Assembly: GCA_025699005.1 (NCBI GenBank) | Contig: JAILWI010000001.1 | Location: forward strand, 124,001-188,000 | DNA from: Chloroflexota bacterium | GTDB lineage: Bacteria; Chloroflexota; Limnocylindria; QHBO01 | DNA: 64,000 nt | Reading direction: 5' to 3' | Shown: one piece after another, positions 50,287-58,943 of the stretch | How the letters are laid out: the number at the start of each line of letters is the position of its first letter | Position numbering within the stretch: position 1 is the stretch's first letter | Program-made: the position numbers and the translations under genes | The notes under the pieces: generated by a model | Database searches by the model: none | The model's input: the letters and a program-made list of their open reading frames with translations, nothing else | Told to the model about the DNA's origin: nothing

Positions 50287-51774
50287 ATGAGCGAGCCGCC
50301 CCGCGCCGCCGGTGCCCAGCGACCGCCGAGCCGCATCGAGGCCCGGGGTTGGGGATTCCGTCACGCGGGTCGTCGCTCATGGGCGGTGCGCGGCCTGGAC
50401 CTCGTGGTCGAGCCCGGCGAGCGAGTGCTGCTGGTCGGGCCATCCGGTGCGGGGAAGTCGACACTCCTGCTGGCACTCGGCGGGCTCCTCGATTCGCGCG
50501 GCGGTGGCGAGCAGGAGGGCCAGCTCCTCGTCGACGGCCTCGATCCCCGTGCGGCACGCGACCGGACCGGGCTTCTCTTCCAGGATCCCGAGTCCCAGAT
50601 CATCCTGGGGCGCGCCGGGGACGACGTCGCGTTCGGCCTGGAGAACCGCTGCGTGCCGGCCGACGAGATCTGGCCACTGGTCGACGACGCGCTGCGAGCC
50701 GTCGAGTTTCCCTATGGCCGGGACCGACCGACCCACGCCCTGTCCGGGGGTGAGCTCCAGCGGCTGGCGCTCGCCGGCACGATCGCGCTCGCGCCGAGCC
50801 TCCTGCTCCTGGACGAGCCGACCGCCAACCTCGACCCCGATGGCGCGGACGCCGTCCGCGCCGCGCTCGGCCGCGCGGTGAACGGCTCGGGAGCGACCGT
50901 CGTCCTCGTCGAGCACCGCGTGGACGAGGCCATTCCGCTCGTCGATCGCGTGCTCGCGCTCGACGCCGACGGCGCCGTCATGGCCGATGGCCGGCCGGCA
51001 GACGTCTTCCGGGAGCACGGCGCGGCGCTGGCGGAGGCCGGGATCTGGGTCCCGGATCACCCACCCGCCGCGCCGGTGCGCCGCGATCGGCCGGCGGCGC
51101 GCCCCCTCGTCCTTGCCGAGCACGCCGGCTTCCGGTATCCCGGCGCCATGGCTCCGGCGATCTCCGGGATCGACCTCCAGCTGAAGTCATCGGAGGCGCT
51201 CGCGATCGTCGGGCCGAATGGCAGCGGCAAGTCGACGCTGGCCCTCCTCCTGGCGGGGCTGCTCGACGTGGACGCCGGTCGCGTCGTGGCGACCGAAGCC
51301 CTGCGCCCGGGCCACGGGCTCGAGGCGCTCGCGTCGTGGCCGGCTGACGTGCTGGTCAGGCATGTCGGGACCGTCTTCCAGGATCCCGAGCACCAGTTCC
51401 TGGCTTCGACCGTCCGCGACGAGCTCCTCCTGGGTCCGCGTCGCGCCGGAGTGCCTCAGCGTGAAGCCCGCGCCCGGGTCGATGAGCTTCTCGAGCGTCT
51501 GCACCTCGGAGCCCTGTCCGCGGCCAACCCGTTCACGCTGTCCGGCGGCGAGAAGCGTCGCCTGTCGGTCGCCACGGCACTCGCCACCGCGCCCGACCTC
51601 CTCGTGCTCGACGAGCCGACCTACGGCCAGGACCGGCGCACGTGGACCGAGCTGCTCCACCTCCTGGCCGGCCTGCGGGACGAGGGCCGCGGGATCTGCT
51701 TCGTGACGCACGATCGCCCCTTCGCCCATGCGCTGGCGGACCGGACGTTCCCGCTGCCCGAGGCTCGCGGCTGA
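50287..51774 (+). CDS. ykoD: ECF transporter dual ATPase (YkoD type)
   Basis: A 495-residue protein with two ABC ATPase cassettes in one chain: Walker A LVGPSGAGKST and IVGPNGSGKST; signature LSGGELQRLA and LSGGEKRRLS; Walker B LLLLDEPTANLD and LLVLDEPTYGQD. It powers uptake by the YkoE/YkoC membrane components. A CACAAT hexamer ends 8 nt before ATG 50287, so an extra internal promoter with the leaderless geometry is possible in addition to read-through from the riboswitch. Confidence 0.92.
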   Translation: MSEPPRAAGAQRPPSRIEARGWGFRHAGRRSWAVRGLDLVVEPGERVLLVGPSGAGKSTLLLALGGLLDSRGGGEQEGQLLVDGLDPRAARDRTGLLFQDPESQIILGRAGDDVAFGLENRCVPADEIWPLVDDALRAVEFPYGRDRPTHALSGGELQRLALAGTIALAPSLLLLDEPTANLDPDGADAVRAALGRAVNGSGATVVLVEHRVDEAIPLVDRVLALDADGAVMADGRPADVFREHGAALAEAGIWVPDHPPAAPVRRDRPAARPLVLAEHAGFRYPGAMAPAISGIDLQLKSSEALAIVGPNGSGKSTLALLLAGLLDVDAGRVVATEALRPGHGLEALASWPADVLVRHVGTVFQDPEHQFLASTVRDELLLGPRRAGVPQREARARVDELLERLHLGALSAANPFTLSGGEKRRLSVATALATAPDLLVLDEPTYGQDRRTWTELLHLLAGLRDEGRGICFVTHDRPFAHALADRTFPLPEARG

Positions 51775-52577
51775 TGCGCCTCGTCACGCCCATCGTGCCC
51801 GACCGCCGCGCTCCGCTCGGGCGAGCGAACCCCGTCGCGAAGCTCGTCGCCGCGGCGGTCCTGCTCGTCGTGCTGTTCGCCTCGATCGACGTCGTGACCG
51901 CCGGCGTCGTCCTCGTGGGCCTCGGAGCCGCCCTGCCCTTCACCGGCATTCGGCCGGGGGACCTTCTCGGTCGCGCGTGGCTCATCGGCCTGGTTGCCAT
52001 CTCGATCGGCGCGTTCAACGTGCTGTTCGCGGCCGAGCAGCTCGGACCGACCCTCCTCACCGTCGGGCCGCTGAGCGTCGGGTCTGAGACCCTCGTCACC
52101 GGCATCGGTCTCGCCGTTCGTCTCCTCGCCATCGTGCTGGCGGGTCTGCTGGCAACCGCGACCACGGAGCCTTCCGATCTCGCCGATGCGTTGGTCCAGC
52201 AGCTGGGCTTCTCGCCGCGCTTCGCGATCGGGGCCCTTGCGGCCGTCCGCCTCCTGCCGCTGTTCGCCAACGAGTGGCAGTCGATCGCCATGGCTCGCCG
52301 CGCGCGCGGCGTCGGAGCCGGCCGCTCGCCCGTGGCGGCGATGCGCCTCTTCGCCGGCCAGCTCCTGGCGCTGCTCGTGGGCGCCATCCGACGAGGGTCG
52401 CGCATGGCGATGGCGATGGAGGCGCGCGGCTTCGGCGCGCGTGACTGCCGGACCGCGGCCCGCCCGCAGGCCATGCGTCGGGGCGACTGGGGTTGGATCG
52501 GCGCGGCCGCGGGACTGGCGGCCGCCGCGATCGGCATCAGCGTCGCGGCGGGAACGTGGACGCCGCTGTTCGGCTAG
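51774..52577 (+). CDS. ykoC: ECF transporter transmembrane component (YkoC/EcfT type)
   Basis: A 267-residue EcfT-type protein with five or six TM helices and the two coupling motifs that dock on the ATPase, MARRARGVGAG and MEARGFGARD. ATG 51774 overlaps the ATPase stop (TGATG). The order S component, ATPase, T component matches the YkoEDC operon. Confidence 0.92.
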   Translation: MRLVTPIVPDRRAPLGRANPVAKLVAAAVLLVVLFASIDVVTAGVVLVGLGAALPFTGIRPGDLLGRAWLIGLVAISIGAFNVLFAAEQLGPTLLTVGPLSVGSETLVTGIGLAVRLLAIVLAGLLATATTEPSDLADALVQQLGFSPRFAIGALAAVRLLPLFANEWQSIAMARRARGVGAGRSPVAAMRLFAGQLLALLVGAIRRGSRMAMAMEARGFGARDCRTAARPQAMRRGDWGWIGAAAGLAAAAIGISVAAGTWTPLFG

Positions 52578-52585
52578 CGCGCGCG

Positions 52586-52591
52586 TACCAT
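52586..52591 (+). promoter_or_regulatory. -10 box of the 52598 hydrolase-fold gene (TACCAT)
   Basis: TACCAT ends 6 nt before ATG 52598. The start is thus placed here and not at the upstream in-frame codon at 52493. Confidence 0.5.
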
Positions 52592-52597
52592 CGGCGG

Positions 52598-53548
52598 ATG
52601 CCACGCAACGAGGAGATCAGCTTCCGCGCCGGCGACGTGGAGCTCGCGGGCACGCTGACCCTGCCTGACGGCGAGGGCCGGCACCCGTGGGCCGTGCTCG
52701 TCCCGAGCTGGCTGCCGCGCCGGCGCGACGGGGCGTTCGACCGCGGCGGGCACCCCACCTGGTTCGACGCGACGACCACCTCCGAACCGGGGATCCTCCA
52801 GCGGCTCTCCGACTTCCTGGTGGACCGCGGGGTTGCCAGCCTGCGGTACGACCCGCGCGGCTGCGGCGCGTCCCCCGGCTCGTGGGCCGAGACGGATCTC
52901 TTCACGCGGATCGACGATGCACGTGACGCGGTGGGCGCCATGCGCTCGCGTCCCGAGCTCGACCTGCGCCGGACCGCGCTGGTCGGTCACGGCGAGGGCG
53001 CCGCCATCGCCCTGAGCGTGGCCATCGGCGATCCGGCGGTCGGCGCCATAGGCTTGGTCGGGGCCGGCGCGCGCTCGTGGCGCGACGGACTGCGGCGCGG
53101 TGTGGCGGAACGGGACCGGACCGGAGTCGACCGCGAGCATCCGATCGTCGCCGCGCTCGACCGCAGCGTCGAGGAGCTCATCGAGCGCGTGGACCGGGGG
53201 GAGTCGCTCATGACGATCGAGCTGCCGGGCGAGACGATCGGCCTTGCCCTGGCGGGATGGGAGCAGGCCTTCCATACTCCCTCCCTCGCGCTGGCGACGA
53301 TGCTGCATCGATCGGTCGTCCTGCTCCACGGCGCCGATGACGCGTGGTCCGACGCCGACGAGACGCGGATCCTGGCCAGGGTGCTCACCGAGGCGGGCAA
53401 CGAGCCGATCGTGCAGGTCGCCGACGCGGCCGGCCACGACCTCTACGGCGCCGATGCCTCCGTACGCGCCTTCGCCGACGCGCTCGTCGAGCGCATCCAG
53501 CCGCGAGACCTGCCACCGGTCCTGCTCGCCATCGAGGAGATGCGCTGA
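52598..53548 (+). CDS. Alpha/beta-hydrolase-fold protein with altered nucleophile elbow
   Basis: A 316-residue alpha/beta-hydrolase fold: VELAGTLTLPDGEG, RYDPRGCGASPG (oxyanion region), the nucleophile elbow ALVGHGEGAAIALS, VLLHGADDAWSD (acid strand) and VQVADAAGHDLYG (His). In active family members the elbow is GHSxG; here residue 132 is Gly, so there is no serine nucleophile in the usual place. The His and Asp are present. It may be a pseudo-hydrolase or use another residue. Probably independently transcribed from the ECF genes. Confidence 0.75.
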   Translation: MPRNEEISFRAGDVELAGTLTLPDGEGRHPWAVLVPSWLPRRRDGAFDRGGHPTWFDATTTSEPGILQRLSDFLVDRGVASLRYDPRGCGASPGSWAETDLFTRIDDARDAVGAMRSRPELDLRRTALVGHGEGAAIALSVAIGDPAVGAIGLVGAGARSWRDGLRRGVAERDRTGVDREHPIVAALDRSVEELIERVDRGESLMTIELPGETIGLALAGWEQAFHTPSLALATMLHRSVVLLHGADDAWSDADETRILARVLTEAGNEPIVQVADAAGHDLYGADASVRAFADALVERIQPRDLPPVLLAIEEMR

Positions 53549-53558
53549 CACGGGCGGC

Positions 53559-53564
53559 TAGACT
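53559..53564 (+). promoter_or_regulatory. -10 box of the peroxiredoxin unit (TAGACT)
   Basis: TAGACT ends 8 nt before ATG 53573, giving a leaderless message for the peroxiredoxin and the tiny genes behind it. Confidence 0.5.
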
Positions 53565-53572
53565 CTCCCGCG

Positions 53573-54034
53573 ATGACGCGACTCACCGCCGGCGATCCGG
53601 CACCATCCTTCGAGCTCACCGCGGACGACGGCAGCACGGTGTCCAGTGACGCGCTTGCCGGGCGCCGGTATGTCCTGGTCTTCTACCCCGAGGACGACTC
53701 GGCCGGCTGCACGGCGCAGGCCTGTGCCCTCCGCGACGCATGGGAGGAGCTGGTCGGATCCGGCGTCCCGATCTACGGCGTGTCGCCGGACAGCCGCGAG
53801 CGCCATGCGCAATTCCGGGCGAAGCACGGCCTGCCGTATCCCCTCCTCGTCGACGAGGGGCATGTCCTGGCCGACGCGTACGGCGTGTGGGTCGAGAAGC
53901 AGGCCGGCGACCGTGTCACCTTCGGCAACGAGCGGACGACGTTCGTCGTCGGTTCCGATGCGACCGTGCAGGCGGTGTTGGCACGCGTGAAGCCGGCAGA
54001 CCATGCGGGGCTGTTGATCGAGGCTCTGGCATGA
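53573..54034 (+). CDS. Peroxiredoxin (BCP/PrxQ type)
   Basis: A 153-residue thioredoxin-fold peroxiredoxin. FYPEDDSAGCTAQACALRD holds the peroxidatic Cys (after AG) and the second Cys four residues on that forms the alpha-type disulfide of BCP. The rest (GVSPDSRERHAQFRAKHGLPYPLL) matches PrxQ. It reduces hydroperoxides with thioredoxin. Usual text is PKDDTPGCT; here Ser-Ala replaces Thr-Pro, so the active-site threonine is lost. Followed by ATGA-linked small membrane genes. Confidence 0.9.
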   Translation: MTRLTAGDPAPSFELTADDGSTVSSDALAGRRYVLVFYPEDDSAGCTAQACALRDAWEELVGSGVPIYGVSPDSRERHAQFRAKHGLPYPLLVDEGHVLADAYGVWVEKQAGDRVTFGNERTTFVVGSDATVQAVLARVKPADHAGLLIEALA

Positions 54035-54141
54035 ACGGAGAGCGCACGGTCTGGGTGCTGAGCATCGTGGTCGCCCTGGCCATGGTCGCCGTCATCGTCG
54101 GGGTCCTGCTCCTCGCGGCCCTCATGAGCCCCATCCGATGA
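54031..54141 (+). CDS. Single-TM peptide, 36 aa
   Basis: A 36-residue peptide with one hydrophobic helix (VWVLSIVVALAMVAVIVGVLLL). Its ATG shares ATGA with the peroxiredoxin stop, and its own stop shares ATGA with the next gene, so the three are translationally chained. No family recognised, and a coding role is inferred from the chain. Confidence 0.45.
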   Translation: MNGERTVWVLSIVVALAMVAVIVGVLLLAALMSPIR

Positions 54142-54287
54142 TCTGGGTCGTCATCGCTCTCGCGCTCGTCGCCTGGCTCGTCGGCGTGCTCCTGCAGCTC
54201 GGTCAATGGGTGAACCTGCTCCTGCTGCTGGCGGCGGTTCTCCTCGTCGTGCTCGTCATCGAGGAGCGTCGCTCGCGGAGCGAGTGA
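54138..54287 (+). CDS. Small membrane protein, 49 aa (Lmo0937-like), copy 1
   Basis: A 49-residue protein with two hydrophobic helices around a short polar turn (GQW) and a charged tail EERRSRSE. It begins IWVVIALALVAWLVG and matches the layout of the copy at 54386-54535 and the Lmo0937/DUF5670 family of unknown function. The start is ATGA-coupled to the preceding peptide. Confidence 0.6.
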   Translation: MIWVVIALALVAWLVGVLLQLGQWVNLLLLLAAVLLVVLVIEERRSRSE

Positions 54288-54385
54288 GCGCCTGCCCGCC
54301 CGGCTGGCACGCTTCCTGCGATACCCTCCTCATCGAGGTCGCCCCGCGGCGACCCGCGGGTACACGTAGGAGTGAGGAGAACTCG

Positions 54386-54535
54386 ATGCTCTGGACGATC
54401 ATCGTCATCCTGCTGGTCCTCTGGCTCTTGGGCCTGATCGGCGGCATTGGCGGCAACCTTATCTACATCCTGCTGGTGATCGCAGCCATCGTGCTGCTGT
54501 TCCAGCTTCTGAGCGGACGTCGCGGAGGCGTCTGA
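54386..54535 (+). CDS. Small membrane protein, 49 aa (Lmo0937 family), copy 2
   Basis: A 49-residue protein: LWTIIVILLVLWLLGLIGGIGGN, then a second helix and a GRRGG tail, the typical Lmo0937/DUF5670 pattern. An AGGAGTGAGGAG ribosome site precedes ATG 54386. A hairpin GTCGCC-CCGC-GGCGAC lies in the 98-bp gap to copy 1, and GATACC around 54321 could be a separate -10 box. Same length and topology as copy 1, so the pair probably arose by duplication. Function is unknown. Confidence 0.7.
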   Translation: MLWTIIVILLVLWLLGLIGGIGGNLIYILLVIAAIVLLFQLLSGRRGGV

Positions 54536-54667
54536 CCCAAGAACCGATGCCGGCCGGCGCGACCCATCGCGGGTCGACCGGGGGGAGCGGCCGGCGCGGA
54601 CAATCGCCCAAACGGCCCGCCTCGCGACCGATGAGCTGTCGGCTTCATCGGCTACGCTGGGCGGGCC
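54536..54667. other. Intergenic region before YhaO/YhaN
   Basis: Contains a hairpin CGACCC-ATCGC-GGGTCG (54560-54576) inside a direct repeat GGCCGGCGCG (54552-54561 and near 54590) without a T-run, so it could be a Rho-type or unusual terminator. TACGCT at 54653-54658 ends 9 nt before GTG 54668 and is the likely promoter of the next gene. Confidence 0.4.
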
Positions 54668-55993
54668 GTGTCGTCTCTCGATTCCGTTCGATTCCTGCAC
54701 ACCGGTGACCTTCATCTCGACAGCCCGCTCGAGGGCCTGAGCGCCGGGGCACCGTCCGATGTGCTCGCCGTCCTGCGGGGAGCCACGACCGCCGCGTGGA
54801 CCAACATCGTCGAGCTTGCGATCCGCGAGCGCGTCGACTTCGTCCTCGTCGCTGGCGACGTCTTCGAGGTCTCCAGCCCGACGCTGCTCGGCCAGACGCG
54901 ATTCCGTGACGGGCTCGCTCGCCTCGCCGATGCGGGCATCGCCAGCTACATCGTCCACGGCAACCACGATCCCGCCGACGGCCGCAGCTGGACTCCGTCC
55001 CTGGAGTTTCCCGCCCTCGCCCATCGATTCGGGACGGCAGCGGGCGAGTCGGTCGATGTGCTCCGGGATGACCGCGTGATCGCGCGCATCCACGGGCGCT
55101 CGTACCCCCGGCCCGCGGTCACCGAGAACTACGCCGCGGGAATGCGGGCGGCACCGGACGATCCGTTCTCCATCGGCCTGCTTCATGCCAACGTCGGTGA
55201 CCGCCCGGGGCACGCGAACTACGCGCCGTGCTCGACCGACGACCTGCGGGCCTCGGGCATGGGGTACTGGGCCCTCGGTCACGTCCATCAGCCGGGCCAG
55301 GTCCTGGCCGACCCGCCGGCGTTCTACTGCGGCATTCCGCAGGGCCGCGACCCTGGGGAGCTGGGGGCACGCGGGTGCTACCTGGTCGAGGTGGATGCGG
55401 CGCGGCGGGTGACCGCCAGGTTCGTCGCGACCGACGTCGTGCGCTGGCATCCGGTGGAGCTGTCGATCGCCGGTCAGACCGACGACGAATCGCTGCTGAG
55501 GCGGATCCGATCGACGATCGGCTCGGCGCTCGAGGAGGCCGACGGCCGGTCGCTCGTCGTTCGGCTACGGCTCGTCGGCCGCGGCCCGCTCCACGCCAGT
55601 CTCGTCCGGCCCGGCTACCTCGATCATCTCAAGCTCCTCGTGAACGAGGAGCTCGCCGGCAGCCGTCCCTTCGCCTGGCTCGAGTCGGTACGCGACGCCA
55701 CGCGCCCGGAGCTCGATGTCGACGCGCGCCGCGAGACGCCCGACTTCGTCGGGGACTTCCTGCGAACCGTCGCCGCTGCCCGACGCAGCGCGCGGAGCAC
55801 CGACCCCGACGAGCACGCGCGCTGGCAGGAGCTCCTCCGCTCGTCGCTGGCGCCCCTGTTCGAGGAGTCGGCGCGCGGCCGGCGCTACCTGTCGACCGCG
55901 TCGCCCACCGCCGACGAGCTCGTCGGCGAGATCCTCGACGACGCGGAGTCGCTCGGGCTCGACCTCCTCCTGGCGGTCGAGGACGGGGTCTGA
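54668..55993 (+). CDS. DNA repair exonuclease-like metallophosphoesterase (YhaO/SbcD type)
   Basis: A 441-residue calcineurin-like phosphoesterase. FLHTGDLHLDSPLEGL, VLVAGDVFEV, YIVHGNHDPADG, IGLLHANVG and YWALGHVHQ are the metal-site motifs in order. The C-terminal part is the capping domain that contacts the partner ATPase. With the YhaN-like ATPase encoded next (TGATG overlap) it should form an SbcCD/Mre11-Rad50-like end-processing complex. A leaderless GTG start is inferred from TACGCT. Confidence 0.9.
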   Translation: MSSLDSVRFLHTGDLHLDSPLEGLSAGAPSDVLAVLRGATTAAWTNIVELAIRERVDFVLVAGDVFEVSSPTLLGQTRFRDGLARLADAGIASYIVHGNHDPADGRSWTPSLEFPALAHRFGTAAGESVDVLRDDRVIARIHGRSYPRPAVTENYAAGMRAAPDDPFSIGLLHANVGDRPGHANYAPCSTDDLRASGMGYWALGHVHQPGQVLADPPAFYCGIPQGRDPGELGARGCYLVEVDAARRVTARFVATDVVRWHPVELSIAGQTDDESLLRRIRSTIGSALEEADGRSLVVRLRLVGRGPLHASLVRPGYLDHLKLLVNEELAGSRPFAWLESVRDATRPELDVDARRETPDFVGDFLRTVAAARRSARSTDPDEHARWQELLRSSLAPLFEESARGRRYLSTASPTADELVGEILDDAESLGLDLLLAVEDGV

Positions 55994-58920
55994 TGCGGAT
56001 CGACCGCGTCGAGATCGACGGGTTCGGGCGGTTCCACGACGCGGCCTGGGACCTCCATCCGGGCCTCGGCGTCGTCCTCGGGGCGAACGAGGCGGGCAAG
56101 ACGACGTTCCTGAATGCGATCCGCGCGCTCCTGTTCGGGTTCGACGCGACCCGCGACGGGAGGACGTGGTACCCGGCCACGGCCGGCGGCCGCCGCGGCG
56201 GACGGCTCGTGCTGCTGACGGACGAGGACGAGCGCTGGGTCGTCGAGCGCCATGGCGAGCGCGGGGGCACCGGGGCGCTCGCCGTGCGAGCACCGAACGG
56301 CAACCAGGGAGGACAGGAGACCCTGGACCGGCTTCTCCATGGTGCCGATCGCGACCTGTTCGCGAACGTCTTCGCCTTCGGTCTCGGTGAGCTCCAGGAC
56401 CTCCACACGCTCTCGACGGCGGCCGTCCGTGGCCGCATCTATGGCGCGGGCTCGGGCCTTGGCGGCGCGAGCGCCGTCGACATCGAGAAGGCGCTGCGCG
56501 CCGGGCTGCGCGATCGGTTCGTCCCGACCGGGAGCAAGCCCCCGCTCAACGAGCTGCTCGCCCGGATCGAGTCGCTGCGTGCCGAGATCGCGGCCCTCGA
56601 GGCGCAGCCCGAGGAGCACGCGGCGGCGCACCGAGAGCGCGCGGCCCTCGAGAGCCGAGCCGCCGAGCACCGAACCCGCGGCAGGGCCCTGCACGAGCGC
56701 CAATCACGGCTCCGCAACGTTCGCCGCGCCGCGCCGGTGCTGGCCGAGCTCGCCGAGATCGAGCGAGAGCTGGCGAACGGCAACGCCGATCACGACGCCC
56801 TCCCGCCGGACGTGATCGCCGATCTGGACCGGATCGTGACCCGCGCCGAGGCCGCCGACCTTGCCCTGATCGCGATCGACGAAGAGCTCGCCGAGGCGCG
56901 GCAGGCGCGCGAAGCCGTCCGATCGGATACCGCGGTCCTGTCCTGCGCGGAGTCGATCCTCGCCGCACGTGAGGCGATCGTCGGGATCGATGCCATGCGT
57001 CTCCGGCGCTCGGACATGGTCGCGGCCATCGCCGCGCGCGGCGCCACGGTGGAGGAGCAGCTCGCCCGGGCCGGCGGCTGGACCGAGCGGCGGCTCCTCG
57101 CGCTGGACGATTCGATCCCGGCCGTCCAGGCGACCCGCGACGCGGAGGAGCGCCTCGCGTCCGCACGTGCCGAGGCGGCCGCCGCGGAGAGCCGGCATGC
57201 CGCGGCGCGGGACGAGCTCGACCACCGCGAGCGAGAGGTCGGGCCGACCGAGGACGACCCTGCGGAGGACGACCGCCGCCTCGCCGTCAAGGAGCTCCAG
57301 GGGATGCGCGGGGACGCGCCCCATGCGGGCGCCGCGGGCAGCGCCGCGCTCGTCGTGGCCGTGGCGCTCGCGGGGTCGGTGCTGGTCGGCTATCTCACGG
57401 CGAACGGCTTCATCGGGGTGCTCGCCGGCATCGCCGTCGGGGGTCTCGCCCTGCTCGTCCGTGGCCGCCTCGATTCGCCGGCGGCCGGGACGCCCGACGG
57501 CCGCCGCCGGGCGCTGCTGACGCGTGCCGGGCTGCCCGGGGATGCGAGCGACGCCGATGTCGCCCACCTCGCCGATCTCCTGGCGACGTCGGCCGCGCGG
57601 AAGATGCTGGCACGTGAGCAGGCGACCTCCCTCGACCAGAGGCGGCGGGAGGCGGCGCGCCTGGGCGCGCTGAGCGAGACGGCCGGGGCCCATCGTGCGG
57701 CCGTGGAGGCCGAGTACGCGGCATGGCTGGCCGAGCGGCAGCTGCCGGCCGGACTCGCGCCAGCGGCCGCGCGAGAGATGCTCGCAGCAGCGTCGACGGC
57801 CCGGGCCGCGGCAGCCGAACGGGACCGTCTCCGGGCGGAGCTCGAGGCGTTGGACGACGAGATCGCCGACCGAACCGCCCGCATCGACGACCTGCTGACG
57901 CGGTTCGAGGTACCGATACCGATGGATCCCGATCGCCGCGCGACGGCCGTCGTCGTGCTCGGCGAGCGGCTCGACCGCGCCCGGGAAGCGGAGCGACGTG
58001 CCGCCGAGCTGGACGCGACGGTCGCCCGTCTCGAGGAGCGCCGCCGACCAGCCGCCGAGGCAGCGGCACGGCAGGTCCGTGAGCTCGCCGCCCTCCTCGC
58101 CACCCATGGGGCCGCGACGCCCGATGCGCTCCGCACGGCCGCGGCCGCGGCCGCGACGCGTCGACGCCTCTACGACCGTGCGCGTGAGCTCCGCTCGAAC
58201 CTGGCGGGAATCGCCGGCAGCACCGAGGCGGTCAGGGGCCTGGCGGCCGACGCGGATACCGTCGACGCGGCGGCCGTCGAGGCGGAGCTTCTCGACGTCG
58301 GATCGCAGCTCGCGCTGCTCGAGTCGGAGGAGGCGGAGACCCACGCCCGAATCGGCGCACTGTCGGCGCGCATCGAACAGCTCGAGGCGGCCGAGGAGCT
58401 CGGTGCGCGGCGGCAGGACCTCGCGGTCGCCCAGGCGACGGCGGAGGCGATGGCGCGCGAGTGGTCCGTCCGCGCGGTGACGCTGCGCCTCCTCGAGGAG
58501 ACGCGGCAGCGGTACGAGCGCGAGCGGCAGCCCGACGTGGTGCGTGCCGCGGAGTCGCATTTCGCCCGATTCACCGGGGGACGCTACACGCGGATCGTCG
58601 CGCCGCCGGGGGACGCGAGTGTTCGGGTCGAGACCGAGGGGGGTGAGGCGAAGGTCACCGACGAGCTCTCGCGCGGCACGGCCGAGCAGCTGTACCTCGC
58701 CCTGCGATTCGGCCTCATCGAGGAGTTCGCCCGCCACGCCGAGCCGCTGCCCGTGGTCATGGACGACATCCTGGTGAACTTCGATGCCGAACGCGCCGGG
58801 CGCGCCGCGGCGGCCATCCGCGACCTGGCCACGCGTCACCAGGTTCTCTACTTCACGTGCCATCCCTGGACGGCTGAGCTTCTCGACCCGGATGGTGGTC
58901 GGACGCTGGCGCTCGCCTGA
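55993..58920 (+). CDS. Rad50/SbcC-like ATPase with internal hydrophobic pair (YhaN type)
   Basis: A 975-residue SMC-like ATPase. The N-terminal Walker A is LGANEAGKTTFLNAIRALLFG; the C-terminal part has ELSRGTAEQLYLALRFG (signature) and PVVMDDILVNFD (Walker B). Between them are long Ala/Arg/Glu coiled coils interrupted near residues 450-490 by two hydrophobic segments (AALVVAVALAGSVLVGYL, GVLAGIAVGGLALLV), a feature of YhaN-type proteins suggesting membrane association at the coil tip, where Rad50 has a zinc hook. With YhaO it likely handles damaged or collapsed DNA ends. ATG 55993 overlaps the YhaO stop. Confidence 0.88.
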   Translation: MRIDRVEIDGFGRFHDAAWDLHPGLGVVLGANEAGKTTFLNAIRALLFGFDATRDGRTWYPATAGGRRGGRLVLLTDEDERWVVERHGERGGTGALAVRAPNGNQGGQETLDRLLHGADRDLFANVFAFGLGELQDLHTLSTAAVRGRIYGAGSGLGGASAVDIEKALRAGLRDRFVPTGSKPPLNELLARIESLRAEIAALEAQPEEHAAAHRERAALESRAAEHRTRGRALHERQSRLRNVRRAAPVLAELAEIERELANGNADHDALPPDVIADLDRIVTRAEAADLALIAIDEELAEARQAREAVRSDTAVLSCAESILAAREAIVGIDAMRLRRSDMVAAIAARGATVEEQLARAGGWTERRLLALDDSIPAVQATRDAEERLASARAEAAAAESRHAAARDELDHREREVGPTEDDPAEDDRRLAVKELQGMRGDAPHAGAAGSAALVVAVALAGSVLVGYLTANGFIGVLAGIAVGGLALLVRGRLDSPAAGTPDGRRRALLTRAGLPGDASDADVAHLADLLATSAARKMLAREQATSLDQRRREAARLGALSETAGAHRAAVEAEYAAWLAERQLPAGLAPAAAREMLAAASTARAAAAERDRLRAELEALDDEIADRTARIDDLLTRFEVPIPMDPDRRATAVVVLGERLDRAREAERRAAELDATVARLEERRRPAAEAAARQVRELAALLATHGAATPDALRTAAAAAATRRRLYDRARELRSNLAGIAGSTEAVRGLAADADTVDAAAVEAELLDVGSQLALLESEEAETHARIGALSARIEQLEAAEELGARRQDLAVAQATAEAMAREWSVRAVTLRLLEETRQRYERERQPDVVRAAESHFARFTGGRYTRIVAPPGDASVRVETEGGEAKVTDELSRGTAEQLYLALRFGLIEEFARHAEPLPVVMDDILVNFDAERAGRAAAAIRDLATRHQVLYFTCHPWTAELLDPDGGRTLALA

Positions 58921-58943
58921 CTGATACGATCACGGGCGACCCG

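Noticed and set aside
54560-54576. Intrinsic terminator hairpin CGACCC/GGGTCG after the 49-aa gene
   Set aside because: A 6-bp stem without a following T-run in very GC-rich DNA is not enough to call a terminator. It is mentioned only as a region note.
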